The translations under genes were made by a program, and so were the position numbers. From assembly GCA_003161255.1 (NCBI GenBank), contig PMOQ01000028.1:43586-86193 (forward strand): 42,608 bases of DNA, written 5' to 3'. The notes under the pieces were generated by a model, which saw only the letters and a list, made by a program, of their open reading frames with translations, was not told where the DNA came from and did no database searches. Shown here in pieces: positions 1-8,587 of the stretch. The stretch's first letter is position 1, and each line of letters begins with the position of its first letter. The DNA comes from Acidimicrobiaceae bacterium (GTDB taxonomy: Bacteria > Actinomycetota > Acidimicrobiia > Acidimicrobiales > RAAP-2).

Positions 1-818
1 ATGAAGTCGGTGTGGGCGTTGGGCAGTGAGCCCCACTTCTGTCGTCCGCTCCCGAGGCCGAGGCCGACCAGGTGTCCGGACCCGAGCCCGATCAGCGACT
101 GCGCGACCTGGTAGCCGGACCCCGAGGCATGCGCGGTCGGGTCCAGGTAGGCCAGCAGCCGGGCCCGTCGATACGGGTCGACGAGGCCGACGACCACCCC
201 GAGCACGCCCAGGCCCACCAGGACCTTGACGATCGGGCCGAGCGACACCCCCGACGCGAACAACAGCGCGATGGCGATGGCCCCGACGACGAGGGCCGTG
301 CCCATGTCCGGCTGGAGCAGGATCAACCCGCCCGCCGCCGTGGCGACCAGCAGCATCGGCCCGATGATCGTGCGGTGGCTGCCGCCGCGCTCTTGTCGAC
401 GGACGATCAGGTCGGCCCCGAAGATGGCGAGGGCGAGCTTCATGAGCTCGGAGGGCTGGAGTCGGAACTGGCCGAAGCCGATCCAGCGGCTCGACCCGCC
501 CGAGGTCACCCCGATGCCCGGCAGCAGCACGACGACGAGCAGCGCGAAGGTGATCAAGAGCAGCGGCATCCGGAGGTGGCGGAGCCGCCGGTAGTCGAAA
601 CGGACCGCGCACACGAGGACGACGAGCGCCACCCCCATCCACATGATCTCGCGCATCAGGATCGCCCATGGGGTGTTGTACTGGTCGATCGAGACGACCT
701 CGGACGCCGAGCCCACCATCACGACGCCGATCAGGCACAACACCGCGATGAGGACGAGCAGGATGGAAGAGGTGGACGGGCCGCCCCGGTCGGCACGCAT
801 CGCACCAGCCTTGTCCAC
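1..818 (-). CDS. ftsW: FtsW lipid II polymerase (SEDS family), 3' end cut by window edge
   Basis: FtsW is the septal SEDS peptidoglycan glycosyltransferase, which works with FtsI in the divisome. The minus strand reads as a multi-helix membrane protein with SEDS landmarks: PSELMKLAL, QPDMGTA, and GLGLGSGRQKWGSLPNAHTDF at the window edge. The chosen start is GTG at 816-818, with GGGAG five bases upstream; an in-frame ATG lies at 798-800. About 272 codons are visible and the C-terminal part lies beyond base 1. It begins 41 bases after mraY. In most bacteria murD sits between these two genes, and it is absent here. Identification is firm; only the start is uncertain. Confidence 0.93.
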   Translation of the reverse strand, partial: MDKAGAMRADRGGPSTSSILLVLIAVLCLIGVVMVGSASEVVSIDQYNTPWAILMREIMWMGVALVVLVCAVRFDYRRLRHLRMPLLLITFALLVVVLLPGIGVTSGGSSRWIGFGQFRLQPSELMKLALAIFGADLIVRRQERGGSHRTIIGPMLLVATAAGGLILLQPDMGTALVVGAIAIALLFASGVSLGPIVKVLVGLGVLGVVVGLVDPYRRARLLAYLDPTAHASGSGYQVAQSLIGLGSGHLVGLGLGSGRQKWGSLPNAHTDF

Positions 819-859
819 GCCGGCTCCCGAACGGTGGACCGAGTGCGCCGCGCGTTCGC

Positions 860-1900
860 TCACACGATCACCCGGTTCATGATGAGGAACTCGCCGTAGA
901 AGATACCGAGGCCGAGCGCCGCGAAGAGGCCGGCCAACATCCAGAACCGGACGATCACCGTCGTCTCGGGCCACCCGAGCAACTCGCAGTGGTGATGGAT
1001 GGGCGCCATCCGCAGCACCCGGCGACCGAAGGCGCGGAAGCTGACCACCTGCACGATGACCGACAGCGTCTCGATGACAAAGAGCCCACCGATGATCGGC
1101 AGCAGCAGGTCGAGGTTGAGAAGCAGGCACAGCGCGGCCAGGCCCGAGCCGATCCCGAGCGCGCCGGTGTCACCCATGATGATCTGGGCCGGCGCGGCGT
1201 TCCACCAGAGGAAGCCGAGACAGGCCCCGGCGAGCGCCACCGAGCACAGCGCGAGGTCGAGGGCGTCGGCCGGCAGCACGTGGTAGATCGCGTGGTGCCG
1301 GAAGATCCAGTACCCCATGATGGCGAGGACGGCGAAACAGAACGCCGACGCGCCGGCGGCCAGGCCGTCCAACCCGTCGGTCAGGTTCACGGCGTTGGAG
1401 GTCGCCACGAGCACGATCGTGGCCATGACCACCCAACCGGCCTCACCAAGATGGATGCTCGGGTCGACGCGTGTGAACGACAACGCGGTCGAGGTGTGGG
1501 CCCAGCGCACCGCGAGCTCCGAGAACACGACGCCAGCAACGATCTGGGCCACGAACTTGCCCCGCTTCTGCAGGCCGAGGCTCCGTTTGTGGCTGACCTT
1601 GATCCAGTCGTCGACCAGCCCGATGCCCCCGAACATGAAGACGGCCAGGATCACGAGCTTGCCCGTACGCGTGAAGGCCACCGCCGGGCCGATGTGGCCG
1701 AGGACGTAACCGAAGAAGACGGCCCCGACGACCGCGACCCCACCCATGGTCGGTGTGCCGGCCTTGGCCAGGTGGGTCGCCGGGCCGTCCTCGCGAATGT
1801 GCTGGCCGAGCCGGCGCCGTTGCAGCCACCGCATGACGAAGGGGGTGGCGAGGATGGACATGAGCAGGGCCACCCCGCCCGCCTCCATCATCGCGAGCAC
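860..1900 (-). CDS. mraY: Phospho-N-acetylmuramoyl-pentapeptide transferase MraY
   Basis: MraY transfers phospho-MurNAc-pentapeptide from UDP to undecaprenyl phosphate in the membrane, forming lipid I. The 346-residue translation has the family signatures: NAVNLTDGLDGLA and GDTGALGIGSG, which carry catalytic and Mg2+-binding aspartates, and the MAPIHHHCELLGWPE loop. About ten hydrophobic helices surround them, and length is normal. The GTG start (1898-1900) follows AGGAGG with seven bases between, and the gene overlaps the end of murE by 13 bases, which indicates translational coupling. murF normally separates murE and mraY but is not present. Confidence 0.97.
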   Translation of the reverse strand: MLAMMEAGGVALLMSILATPFVMRWLQRRRLGQHIREDGPATHLAKAGTPTMGGVAVVGAVFFGYVLGHIGPAVAFTRTGKLVILAVFMFGGIGLVDDWIKVSHKRSLGLQKRGKFVAQIVAGVVFSELAVRWAHTSTALSFTRVDPSIHLGEAGWVVMATIVLVATSNAVNLTDGLDGLAAGASAFCFAVLAIMGYWIFRHHAIYHVLPADALDLALCSVALAGACLGFLWWNAAPAQIIMGDTGALGIGSGLAALCLLLNLDLLLPIIGGLFVIETLSVIVQVVSFRAFGRRVLRMAPIHHHCELLGWPETTVIVRFWMLAGLFAALGLGIFYGEFLIMNRVIV

Positions 1901-3336
1901 GAGAGGACCTCCTCGGCCACCAGCCGGTCATCGAACGGCACGCTCCGGCCGTCCTGCTCCTGGGTCACCTCGTGGCCCTTGCCGGCGATGAGCACCACGT
2001 CTCCGGGTTCGGCCCGTTCGATCGCGAGCGCGATGGCCCGTCGCCGATCGGGCTCGATGACCACCTCGGCCCGGCGCTCCGCCGCCGCCTCGATGCCGCT
2101 GCGGATCTCTTTGATGATCCGGAGCGGGTCCTCGTCGCGGGGGTTGTCCGACGTCACGATGGCGAGGTCGGCCAGGCGGACGGCCACCTGCCCCATGAGC
2201 GGTCGCTTCGCCTGGTCGCGGTTGCCGCCGCAGCCGAACACCACGATGACCCGGGCCCCGTCCCTCTTCAGCTGGCCGAGCTCGGTGAGCACCACGTCGA
2301 GGCCGGCGGGGGTGTGCGCGTAGTCGACCAGGACCGAGAACGGCCACTCGTCACCCTCGACGACGAGCGGCTGGAGGCGCCCGGGCACCGCCGGGGCCTG
2401 GGTGAGCCCGAAGGCCACCGCGTCGGGGTCGACGCCCATGGTGAGCGCGGCGTCGGCCGCCAGCAGCGCGTTGTCGACGTTGAACCTCCCGGTGAGCGCG
2501 ATCTCGACCGGTCGGCCGTGCCAGACGAACCTGCTCCACCCGATCCCGAGGTCGACCCCGAGCGCGTCGAGGCGGCGCACGGCCCGCATCGGGATGCGGG
2601 CCTCGGCCAACAGCCGCTCCCCCGCCGGGTCGTCGGCGAACGCAATCCCCTGCGACGCCCGCTCCGGCGTGAACAGGGACGCCTTGGCCTCCCAGTACGC
2701 CTCCATGGTCCCGTGGAAGTCGAGATGGTCGTGGCTGAGGTTGGTGAAGACGGCCACGTCGAAGGTGATGCCATCGACGCGCGACTGCGCGAGGGCGTGC
2801 GATGAGACCTCCATCGCGACCGCGTGGGTGCTCTTGTCCTCGATGCCCCGGTCTCGCTCGGCGGCCAGCAGCGCCTGGAGCTCGGTCGCCTCCGGTGTGG
2901 TCCGGGTGCCGGTGAGCGTGCCAATCACCATCGTCGGGATCCCGGCCTGCTGGAGAACGACACCGAGCAGGTGCGACACCGTCGTCTTGCCATTGGTTCC
3001 GGTGACCCCGGCCGTCAGCAGCTGGCGGGACGGGTGCCCGAAGAACGCCGAGGCCAGCCTGCCCATGGCCGGGCGGGCCTGACGGGGCGCGACCCGGACC
3101 TGGACGACGTCGCTGTCGGCATCCAACGACACGGCCCGCTCGCAGACCAGTGCCACCGCGCCGCGCTCGACTGCCTCTGCGGCGTGCTCGTGGCCGTCGC
3201 TCAGTTGGCCGGGAAGACAACAGAACAGGGCGCCCGCCTCGACCCTCCGGCTGTCGTGCTCGATGGAGGTGATCTCCACGTCGAGGGGCTGGCCCGACAC
3301 GTGGAGGACGTCAATTTCGTCGAGCAGACGGTGCAT
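1888..3336 (-). CDS. murE: UDP-MurNAc-tripeptide synthetase MurE (meso-DAP type)
   Basis: MurE is the cytoplasmic ATP-dependent ligase that adds the third amino acid of the peptidoglycan stem peptide. The Mur ligase P-loop is seen in TGTNGKTTVSHLL, followed by the central-domain NLSHDHLDFHGTMEAYW stretch. DNPRDEDP is the motif that marks meso-diaminopimelate specificity. The open frame continues upstream to 3423, but homology begins at MHRLLDEID, so ATG 3334-3336 is chosen; GTG 3340-3342 is an alternative. Neither has a strong ribosome site. About 93 bases separate it from ftsI upstream, and it overlaps mraY downstream. It contains one Mur ligase unit only, so it is not a MurE-MurF fusion. 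Confidence 0.95.
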   Translation of the reverse strand: MHRLLDEIDVLHVSGQPLDVEITSIEHDSRRVEAGALFCCLPGQLSDGHEHAAEAVERGAVALVCERAVSLDADSDVVQVRVAPRQARPAMGRLASAFFGHPSRQLLTAGVTGTNGKTTVSHLLGVVLQQAGIPTMVIGTLTGTRTTPEATELQALLAAERDRGIEDKSTHAVAMEVSSHALAQSRVDGITFDVAVFTNLSHDHLDFHGTMEAYWEAKASLFTPERASQGIAFADDPAGERLLAEARIPMRAVRRLDALGVDLGIGWSRFVWHGRPVEIALTGRFNVDNALLAADAALTMGVDPDAVAFGLTQAPAVPGRLQPLVVEGDEWPFSVLVDYAHTPAGLDVVLTELGQLKRDGARVIVVFGCGGNRDQAKRPLMGQVAVRLADLAIVTSDNPRDEDPLRIIKEIRSGIEAAAERRAEVVIEPDRRRAIALAIERAEPGDVVLIAGKGHEVTQEQDGRSVPFDDRLVAEEVLSCSR

Positions 3337-3429
3337 GTTCACGGTGCGGGGGGAGCGGCGATCGGGTGAAGCACACCAGCGCTTCGTGCCCGTGGCCACC
3401 GCTCGGCCGATGGTACCCGGCACCCGGAC

Positions 3430-5343
3430 TCAGGTGACGTCCTGAGCCTGGTCGCCCGCGGCGGGTGTCGTCGCGGGCGCCTGGCTCGGAGCCCCTGGGG
3501 TGGTCGGGATCCCGTAGCGGTGCAGCGCATAGCTCATGATCTGGGAAAACACCGGCGCGGCGACGGTCCCGCCGTAGATCGGGGTGGGGTGGTTCAACAC
3601 CACGATGGTGGTCAACACCGGGTTCGACGCCGGGGCCGCCCCGACGAAGCTGGCCACGAAGTCCCCGGTTATGTAGGCGTCGGCACCCGGAACCGGGACC
3701 TGGGCGGTGCCGGTCTTGCCCATCACGGTGTAGCCGGGGATGGCCGCGCTGACCCCGGTGCCTGCGGCGACGACCGATTCGAGCATTGCCGTCAGCTCGG
3801 CGTCGACCGACGGCGCGAACACCCGGCGGGTGGCCGCGGCCCTGGTCGCCGTCGCCTTTCCATCGGCGCCGATGGTCGCCCGGACCAGCCGGGGCTGCAC
3901 GAGCACGCCCCGGTTGGCCACCGCGTTGTAGGCGTCGAGCACCTGGATCGCCGTGACCGCGTCGACCTGGCCGATCGGGAGCGAGACGAGGTTGGTCGGC
4001 TCCCACTGCGCCGCGCCGGCGAGCACGCCCGGGTTCTCGCCGGGGAAGTCGAGCCCGGTCACCTGACCGAACCCGAGGTTCCTCACCTGCGCGAGGAGGC
4101 GGTCCTCACCGAGGTCCCGGGCGATCTCGCTGGTGCCGATGTTGGACGACTGGGCAAGGATCTGGGTCGCGGTCAGCTCTTCGGTCGGGTGGAACTCGGC
4201 GTCGTGGAAGGTCGAGCCGTCGAGCTCGATCTGGTCGGGCACCGAGAAGCTGGTGTTGGGGTTGATGATCCCGTCTTGGAGCGCCGCCGAGAACGTGACC
4301 AGCTTGAACACCGAGCCGGGCTCGTAACCCTGGGTGACGCCGAGGTTGCTCGGGGCCTCGCTGACCGGCGAGGACGTGCCCGAGACGAGCCCGAGCCCGT
4401 TGTTGCCCTTGACCAGGTTGGCCATGGCCAGGATGTCGCCCGTCCTCGTGTCCATCACGATGGCCGTCCCGCTCTGGGCGCCCGTCGCGGCGATCTGAGC
4501 CCCGAGCGCGTTCTCGGTCACGTACTGCAACGGCTGGTCGATCGTGAGCTCGATCCCGGTGCCGTTGTCGCCGGCCAAACGGGTGAGCGCGGAGCCCTGC
4601 GGGAGGTCGACCCCCCCGGGTGACTCGAGCAGAGTCTGGGTTCCCGCCTTGCCCGCGAGGAGCCCGTTGTACTGGTACTCGAGGCCCGACGCCCCGGCAC
4701 CGGAGGCATGTACCTGACCGAGCAGCGGCCCGGCGAGCGCACCGTCGGGGTCGATCCGCTGCGACGTGTCGAACAGCGTGATGCCCGGCAGGTCGTCGGA
4801 TGCGAGCTTGTTCCCCCGGCTCGCCGGCACCTGGGTCGCGATGGGCACGTAGCCCGAGCGCTCGCTCAGGAGCGAGGTGAGCTTCCCGACCGGGACCCCG
4901 ATGAGCGGCGACAGCGCGCGAGCCTCGTCGGCCGGCTTCGCGATCTGGAAGTCGTCCGCCACGACGGTCTTGGTCGGCACCGAGATCGCGAGCACGGCCC
5001 CGTTGCGGTCGTACACGTCGCCGCGCAGGCCCGGGTCGGCGACCGTCACCGACAGCTCGTCGGCCGCGAGGCGCGTGTAGTGCGACGAGTGCACGACCTG
5101 GATGTCGGCGAGGCGGGCGACGACGGCCAGCAGCAGCATGACCAAGAGGACACGGAAGAGCCCGATCCGGCGCCCGAGCGCGCCGTGCGTGCTCGGGGCT
5201 GACCGCCCGCGGGAGCTGGCCCGGGGCGGGGGGTGCGGAGCACGCCGGTGCTGGCGGGCCGGCGGGTGGCGGAGCGGCCGTGTCCGGTGCCCGCTCCCCC
5301 GCGACCCGTAGACGACCGGGGGAAGGGTGCCGACCCGGCTCAT
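3430..5343 (-). CDS. ftsI: Septal peptidoglycan transpeptidase FtsI (PBP3, class B PBP)
   Basis: This is the class B penicillin-binding protein that crosslinks septal peptidoglycan with FtsW. It has 637 residues. A long basic, proline-rich cytoplasmic tail covers residues 1-60, and one membrane helix lies near 62-78. The PBP dimerisation domain begins with LRGDVYDRNGAVLA near 106. The transpeptidase domain shows the three catalytic motifs: SVFK (about 344-347), SSN (about 399-401) and KTGTAQ (about 543). The tail after residue 610 is rich in Pro, Ala and Thr. It overlaps the ftsL stop by four bases (ATGA), showing tight coupling. Confidence 0.96.
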   Translation of the reverse strand: MSRVGTLPPVVYGSRGSGHRTRPLRHPPARQHRRAPHPPPRASSRGRSAPSTHGALGRRIGLFRVLLVMLLLAVVARLADIQVVHSSHYTRLAADELSVTVADPGLRGDVYDRNGAVLAISVPTKTVVADDFQIAKPADEARALSPLIGVPVGKLTSLLSERSGYVPIATQVPASRGNKLASDDLPGITLFDTSQRIDPDGALAGPLLGQVHASGAGASGLEYQYNGLLAGKAGTQTLLESPGGVDLPQGSALTRLAGDNGTGIELTIDQPLQYVTENALGAQIAATGAQSGTAIVMDTRTGDILAMANLVKGNNGLGLVSGTSSPVSEAPSNLGVTQGYEPGSVFKLVTFSAALQDGIINPNTSFSVPDQIELDGSTFHDAEFHPTEELTATQILAQSSNIGTSEIARDLGEDRLLAQVRNLGFGQVTGLDFPGENPGVLAGAAQWEPTNLVSLPIGQVDAVTAIQVLDAYNAVANRGVLVQPRLVRATIGADGKATATRAAATRRVFAPSVDAELTAMLESVVAAGTGVSAAIPGYTVMGKTGTAQVPVPGADAYITGDFVASFVGAAPASNPVLTTIVVLNHPTPIYGGTVAAPVFSQIMSYALHRYGIPTTPGAPSQAPATTPAAGDQAQDVT

Positions 5344-5840
5344 CGACCGGCCGCGGCTGATGGCCCGGCGGTCGAGGTGGTGGCGGTGGAGCTGGATGAA
5401 GACGTGCCGGTCGGGGTCGTCGTCGGCGTGGTGGTTTGGCCGATCGGGGTGGTGAGCGGGACCGCCGGGAGCTGGGTGACGTAGGTCGGCGGGACGAGGT
5501 TCAGCTTCTTCGCCTCGCGGACGATCTGGGCGGGGTTCTCAGCCTCGGCGACGGCCGCCAGCAGCTGGCGGTGCACCGCCTGTTCCGCCGACATCTGGGC
5601 CTGCGCGGCCGTGAGCCGCACCTGACCCTGGGCGAGCATCGAGTGCGCGATGACGACAGCGAGCAACGAGCCGACCACGACCGACGCCGACATCAGTCGG
5701 AGCAGCCGTCCCCGTCTGCGTCCACGTGGCCGCGGTTCGAGGACCCGAAGCGGGGGGCGCTTCGCCCCGACCCGGGGGCTGGGTGCCCGGGTCGCCCGTA
5801 GTGAGGCGGCCCGCTGAGCGGCCGCCGGCGGCGGGGTCAC
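5340..5840 (-). CDS. ftsL: FtsL-like septum-formation protein
   Basis: FtsL is a small bitopic divisome protein that pairs with FtsB/DivIC and helps activate FtsWI. This protein of 166 residues has a basic cytoplasmic segment (1-47), one membrane helix near 48-68, and an external Gln/Ala/Glu-rich helical stretch that looks like a coiled coil up to about residue 115. A long Thr/Ser/Pro-rich tail follows. FtsL sequences diverge widely, so the call rests mainly on topology and position between rsmH and ftsI. It overlaps both neighbours by four bases (ATGA at each junction). The low-complexity tail is longer than in typical FtsL. Confidence 0.82.
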   Translation of the reverse strand: MTPPPAAAQRAASLRATRAPSPRVGAKRPPLRVLEPRPRGRRRGRLLRLMSASVVVGSLLAVVIAHSMLAQGQVRLTAAQAQMSAEQAVHRQLLAAVAEAENPAQIVREAKKLNLVPPTYVTQLPAVPLTTPIGQTTTPTTTPTGTSSSSSTATTSTAGPSAAAGR

Positions 5841-6835
5841 CGATCAACGTCTCCCCGGCCCCCAAGACGCTCGACCGCCCACAGGCGGGCGCTCGATGCC
5901 CTGGCGTTGACCGACACTTCGGCGGCCGACGCCCCGCGTGAGCCCCGAAAGACCCACTGGAACTCGGCGCTGGCACCACACACGCACGGCAGCCCGGGCG
6001 GGCAGACGCATCCGCCCGAAACTGCGTTGGCGAACGTTTGCTTCACGAACCGGCTCTCGCCCGAGTGGTAGGCGAGGACGACGCAGCGCCCGCCGCCGGC
6101 CAAGAGGCGGAGCGTCGCCGGAAGGCCGGCCGCCAGCTCCTCGGACTCCTGGTTCACCGCGATCCGGATGGCCTGGAAGACCCGGCCGGCCGGGTGGCCG
6201 CGGCGACGGACGGCGGCCGGGACCGCCGAGGCGACGACCTCGGCCAGCCGGGCCGTCGTGGCGATCGGGCGTGCGGCCACGATCGCGCGGGCGATCCGCC
6301 CGGCCAGACGGCCCTCGCCGTTGGCCCTGAACCAGCTCGCCAGCTCGTCCCGGCCAGCCCCGTTCACGATGTCGAGCGCACTTGTGGATTCGCCCGGGTC
6401 CATCCGCATGTCGAGCGGTGCGTCGCGGCGGTACGAGAACCCGCGCTCGGCGCGGTCGAGCTGCATCGAGCTGACCCCGAGATCGAACAGGGCGCCCGAG
6501 ATCGCCCCGGGCGCTCCTGCCGCCTCGCCGGACGAAGGCCAGTGCCCTCGACCGGCGGCCCGTGCTTCACCAACGACCCGATCGAGGTCGGTGAAGCGGG
6601 CGTGGTGGAGGACCACCCTCGGCCCGAACGACGCCAACGCGGACGTGGCGACCTCCAGGGCGCTCGGGTCCCGATCGATGCCGAACAACCCCAGGTGGGG
6701 GTATGCGGAGAGCAGGGCGGCGGCGTGCCCACCAGCGCCCACGGTGGCGTCGAGAACGACGCCTGGGGGGACGGTGGCAAACAGTTCGACGACCTCGGCG
6801 GCCATGACCGGCTCGTGTTCGGGATCCCGGTCCAT
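5837..6835 (-). CDS. rsmH: 16S rRNA (cytosine1402-N4)-methyltransferase RsmH
   Basis: RsmH (MraW) methylates N4 of C1402 in 16S rRNA using S-adenosylmethionine. The 332-residue protein begins MDRDPEHEPVM, the usual family opening. It carries the SAM-binding stretch LDATVGAGGHAAALL, DLGVSSMQLDRAERGFSYR, and the C-terminal YHSGESRFVKQ segment. ATG 6833-6835 is chosen because the family opening starts there; a G-rich tract lies six bases upstream. The reading frame stays open upstream across mraZ on the same strand, a common accident of GC-rich DNA. About 180 bases without another clear gene separate it from mraZ. A short N-terminal extension cannot be excluded. Confidence 0.95.
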   Translation of the reverse strand: MDRDPEHEPVMAAEVVELFATVPPGVVLDATVGAGGHAAALLSAYPHLGLFGIDRDPSALEVATSALASFGPRVVLHHARFTDLDRVVGEARAAGRGHWPSSGEAAGAPGAISGALFDLGVSSMQLDRAERGFSYRRDAPLDMRMDPGESTSALDIVNGAGRDELASWFRANGEGRLAGRIARAIVAARPIATTARLAEVVASAVPAAVRRRGHPAGRVFQAIRIAVNQESEELAAGLPATLRLLAGGGRCVVLAYHSGESRFVKQTFANAVSGGCVCPPGLPCVCGASAEFQWVFRGSRGASAAEVSVNARASSARLWAVERLGGRGDVDR

Positions 6836-7014
6836 CTGCAGCCCCCCGACAGGCCAGGTGCTATCGGAGAATTTCCCTTGGCGACCGACGGGGAAGAGGG
6901 CGGAGGAGGAGTCTTCCACCGTGCCGGTCGAGGGGCTGCGCATGTACCGGGCGAGCTGCCCAAGTGCGAGGCGTATGTCGTTGGTTGTCCGTTCTTGTCC
7001 GTGTCCTCTTTCTC

Positions 7015-7434
7015 TCAGTCCTCTTCGTCGTCGAGGAACCACTGTTCGGCCGGCTGCACCCGCTCTTCCCAGACCGCCGGATTCCACAACTCGATCCGGT
7101 CGATCGCACCGATCACCAACACATCGGTCTCGAGCCGGGCGAACTCCCGCAACCGACTCGTGATCGCCATGCGTCCCTGCCTGTCGACCTCCACCTCGTG
7201 CGCATTCGACGCCCAGAGGCGGGCCCGGTTGCGATCCATCCGGCCTGCGGCCGCTCGTTCCTGCATCCCGTTCATCTGGCGCTCGAATTCCCCTGGTGTC
7301 CACAGGGCGAGGCAGCCCTCCCGATTCTCGGCGAGGTAGCCGCCGCGCTCGAAGGCGGCACGAAACTTGGCCGGGACGATGACCCTGCCCTTCGCGTCGA
7401 GCGAATGCTCGTACCTGCCGACGAACCCTGACAC
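7015..7434 (-). CDS. mraZ: Transcriptional regulator MraZ
   Basis: MraZ is an AbrB-fold DNA-binding protein that forms ring oligomers and controls its own division and wall operon. The 139-residue protein contains two copies of the family motif: the first around HSLDAKGRVIVPAKFR (residues 10-25), the second around EVEVDRQGRMAITSRLREFA (about 80-99). The GTG start (7432-7434) is preceded by GGGAG at a nine-base spacing. It is the first gene of the minus-strand cluster. A promoter and TGGGNN-type repeats lie directly upstream, consistent with autoregulation. Confidence 0.96.
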   Translation of the reverse strand: MSGFVGRYEHSLDAKGRVIVPAKFRAAFERGGYLAENREGCLALWTPGEFERQMNGMQERAAAGRMDRNRARLWASNAHEVEVDRQGRMAITSRLREFARLETDVLVIGAIDRIELWNPAVWEERVQPAEQWFLDDEED

Positions 7435-7498
7435 CAGATCGAACTCCCACCACCCGTCCCCGGATCGCTAGTCGCTCCCCTTTGAACCACTGCGCACC

Positions 7499-7527
7499 AC
7501 TCTACGCCCCTCTCCACCACCGGTCAA
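7499..7527 (-). promoter_or_regulatory. Predicted sigma-70-type promoter of the mraZ cluster
   Basis: Read on the minus strand, TTGACC (7522-7527) and TAGAGT (7499-7504) are separated by exactly 17 bases. Transcription would start near 7492, giving a leader of roughly 58 bases before the mraZ GTG. It is the best-matching promoter pair seen in the 336-base gene-free stretch between mraZ and the enoyl-CoA hydratase gene. Confidence 0.6.
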
Positions 7528-7534
7528 CACCATT

Positions 7535-7561
7535 CCGCCACAACTCCCCCATTTGTTCCCA
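7535..7561 (-). promoter_or_regulatory. Predicted MraZ operator (three TGGGNN-type repeats)
   Basis: On the minus strand the hexamers TGGGAA (7556-7561), TGGGGG (7546-7551) and TGGCGG (7535-7540) are spaced 10 and 11 bases apart. MraZ is known to bind tandem TGGG-containing repeats with about one helical turn between them. The cluster ends eight bases upstream of the predicted -35 box. The third repeat deviates from TGGG. Confidence 0.6.
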
Positions 7562-7636
7562 CCTAGGCGCATTTGTGCCGCGTGCGCGGGCGCGACGGGT
7601 CCGGACGCGCCAATCGGGCCCGGCCGTCTGGGGGCT

Positions 7637-7665
7637 CGGGAACCGAGCGACGTCTGCGGTTCCCG
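7637..7665. terminator. Stem-loop, possible terminator of the 7771-14152 gene group
   Basis: CGGGAACCG (7637-7645) and CGGTTCCCG (7657-7665) form a perfect nine-pair stem with an 11-base loop. It lies about 105 bases past the stop of the enoyl-CoA hydratase gene and upstream of the mraZ promoter, so it could insulate the two units. No run of T follows on either strand, so termination is uncertain. I see nothing else clear between 7562 and 7770. Confidence 0.3.
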
Positions 7666-7770
7666 GAGGGGGACCGCGCCCGCGATGGGGTCACCGGCGG
7701 CACTGCTCCGGTCGGCCGCGACGGGTCGACCCCTCGGTCACATGAGGAATGAGCCTGGTGCCGAGCGGAC

Positions 7771-8505
7771 TCAGCGCGGCTTCATGAACCGCTTCGCCGC
7801 CCTGGCGAACTCGGGTCCGACCAGCGCCTTGCGAACGACCCTGAGCTCGTCTCGGATCCGGGCCGAGAGCGCGTCCGAATCGCCGCGGAGCAGCGCCTTG
7901 GCCGCACGAAGCGCCTCGGGCGGCTTGGCGGCCAGCGCGTGGGCGGCCTGCATCGCCCGCCCGCGGACGTCTCCCGGCTCGACGGCCTCGTTGGCGAGAC
8001 CCCAGTCGACTGCCTTCTTGGCGTCGATCGGGCTGGCCAGCAGCATCGCCTCGGCCGCACGCGGTCTGCCGACCAGCTGGGGCAGGAGCAACGTGCTGCC
8101 GGCCTCAGGGGTGATCCCGATGTCGACGAACGCGAACCGCAGCTCGAAGTCGGTGCCCACATAGACGAGGTCGCAATGGAGAAGGAGCGTGCCGCCGATG
8201 CCGATGGCGCGTCCTTGGACGCCCGCCACGAACGGCTTGGTCAGCGTCGGAAGCACCTCGAGGAACCTCGACGCCGACAGCGGCCCGTCGGGCGGCGAGA
8301 CGAATTCGGAGATGTCGTTGCCGGCGCAGAAGTCCTCACCCTCGGCCGTGATCACCGCGACCCGGAGATCGTCATCGGACTCGAGCTCTTCGAGGCCATC
8401 GACGATCGCCCCGTACATCAACGTCGTCAGGGCGTTCTTCTTCGCCGGACGGTTCAGCCTGATCTCGATGACCTCCCCATCTCTTTGGATCTCGACGTCC
8501 GCCAC
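7771..8505 (-). CDS. Enoyl-CoA hydratase/isomerase family protein
   Basis: This is a crotonase-fold enzyme that acts on an acyl-CoA thioester. The 244-residue protein shows the oxyanion-hole segments FCAGNDISEF (about 60-69) and GRAIGIGGTLLLHCDLVY (about 98-115), and the GITPEAGSTLLLPQLVG segment where catalytic acids sit in hydratases. The glutamate in GITPEAG is kept, while the first catalytic glutamate of classical hydratases is not clear, so an isomerase role is possible. Neighbours do not form a beta-oxidation cluster. It starts 82 bases after the ligase-family gene. Fold assignment is firm; the reaction is not. Confidence 0.85.
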   Translation of the reverse strand: MADVEIQRDGEVIEIRLNRPAKKNALTTLMYGAIVDGLEELESDDDLRVAVITAEGEDFCAGNDISEFVSPPDGPLSASRFLEVLPTLTKPFVAGVQGRAIGIGGTLLLHCDLVYVGTDFELRFAFVDIGITPEAGSTLLLPQLVGRPRAAEAMLLASPIDAKKAVDWGLANEAVEPGDVRGRAMQAAHALAAKPPEALRAAKALLRGDSDALSARIRDELRVVRKALVGPEFARAAKRFMKPR

Positions 8506-8587
8506 GGTTCCGCCTCCTGCCCGACACCCGCCGGTCGACGGGACCTCGATCTTGGTCGAAGCCCGGGAGCCGGGGCAACGAGGCCCG

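Noticed and set aside
72-899. Long plus-strand frames opposite ftsW, mraY, murE and ftsI
   Set aside because: They are rich in Arg, Gly, Asp and His with no domain, the usual antisense shadow of GC-rich genes; the minus strand has unmistakable homologues.
1888-3423. murE as a MurE-MurF fusion that would explain the missing murF
   Set aside because: The protein is of single Mur ligase length with one P-loop and one C-terminal domain.
6836-7453. Continuation of the rsmH reading frame upstream across mraZ, giving a 538-residue protein
   Set aside because: The extra residues are low-complexity and overlap mraZ on the same strand; homology starts at MDRDPEHEPVM.
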